From Planctomycetales bacterium (lineage in GTDB: Bacteria; Planctomycetota; Planctomycetia; Isosphaerales; Isosphaeraceae), in NCBI GenBank assembly GCA_027451455.1, contig DAIDJI010000182.1:1-8830 (forward strand): a stretch of DNA of 8,830 bases, given 5' to 3'. Below are positions 8,491 to 8,830 of this stretch, piece by piece. Every line of letters starts with the position of its first letter. Position 1 is the first letter of the stretch. The position numbers were made by a program, and so were the translations under genes. Under the pieces are notes generated by a model. The model saw only the letters and a program-made list of their open reading frames with translations. It searched no databases and was not told the DNA's origin.

Positions 8491-8830
8491 TCACCCCGGA
8501 GGATCGGGGGCCAGCCCTAGTTTCTTGATCAGGCGACGGCTCGCCGAGCTGAAGGTGAGCGATGTCAGCTTCTCGGGCTCGATCCATCGGGCCTCAGTGA
8601 GGCCGGGGCCCGGGGTCGGGTCGGGGGAATCGGGACTCGGCTGGCCAGGGCTCGCTTCGAGCGTCACCCGGTATCGGGTCACGCTGAACCGGATCGTGGC
8701 CGAGGCCGGGCCGATTGCCGCGTCCACCCCGGCGAGGCAGCGGACCCCATCGGCCAGGCCGACCGTCGCGCCGAGCGATCGGCCCGCGGGGTCGGGGCCG
8801 GAGACGTGGATCGTCGGGAACTCCCAGAAA
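8491..8830 (-). CDS. mutY: A/G-specific adenine glycosylase MutY, C-terminal domain (partial)
   Basis: The gene enters from the right edge on the minus strand and ends at the TGA at 8493-8491, showing 112 complete codons. MutY removes adenine mispaired with 8-oxoguanine, acting in base-excision repair. Visible is the NUDIX-like C-terminal domain that recognises oxoG: the hallmark WEFPTI at the start of the fragment, the beta strand VTRYRVTLEA, and the closing EARWIEPEKLTSLTFSSASR and LIKKLG, typical of MutY ends. The catalytic glycosylase and iron-sulphur domains lie outside. A Pro/Ser/Asp-rich stretch (about 18 residues, SPGQPSPDSPDPTPGPG) interrupts the domain after the RVTLEA strand, where most relatives have a short turn. 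The identification rests on the WEFP motif and the final helix pattern. A related NUDIX protein is less likely. Confidence 0.8.
   Translation of the reverse strand, partial: FWEFPTIHVSGPDPAGRSLGATVGLADGVRCLAGVDAAIGPASATIRFSVTRYRVTLEASPGQPSPDSPDPTPGPGLTEARWIEPEKLTSLTFSSASRRLIKKLGLAPDPPG

Overview
The window is high-GC DNA that most resembles a planctomycete, probably of the Isosphaeraceae type. The reasons are a Ser/Thr kinase of the Hanks type with planctomycete-like spacing, a CstA with a large soluble insertion, orphan conserved genes, wide intergenic gaps and a TPR-rich decayed gene. This assignment is inferred from gene style alone; there is no rRNA or other taxonomic marker here.

Layout. 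1-435 (+) is the 3' end of an M28-family zinc peptidase, closed by a clear intrinsic terminator (467-503). 620-1138 (+) is a small orphan protein of unknown function. 1286-2464 (+) is a CpaE-like, MinD/ParA-type protein whose pseudo-receiver and nucleotide-binding motifs both look degenerate. 2579-4711 (+) is a CstA-family peptide/pyruvate transporter with an extra soluble block of about 87 residues. 4712-6158 holds no intact gene. It contains a possible frameshifted remnant on the minus strand (about 4740-5036) and a strongly supported TPR-type pseudogene on the plus strand (about 5072-6125), whose coding signal jumps through all three frames and is broken by several stop codons.

6159-7259 (-) is an intact Ser/Thr protein kinase that converges on the pseudogene and carries an unusually long activation segment. 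The divergent intergenic region 7260-7653 contains a candidate kinase promoter and, in the other direction, a good sigma70-like promoter (TTGATC-17-TACAAT) with a perfect inverted repeat lying across the start of transcription. That promoter serves a compact two-gene operon: an 80-residue SWIM zinc-finger protein (7654-7896) and, 4 bases later, a 127-residue helical, charged protein of unknown function (7901-8284). The window ends inside the C-terminal domain of MutY on the minus strand (8491-8830).

Most genes look like independent transcription units with unrelated tasks: peptide hydrolysis, peptide/pyruvate uptake and DNA repair. The best candidate for something undescribed is the SWIM/helical-partner operon with its apparent operator. 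Next come the kinase with its activation-loop insertion and the CpaE-like protein without recognisable pilus genes beside it. Nothing here proves a new system.
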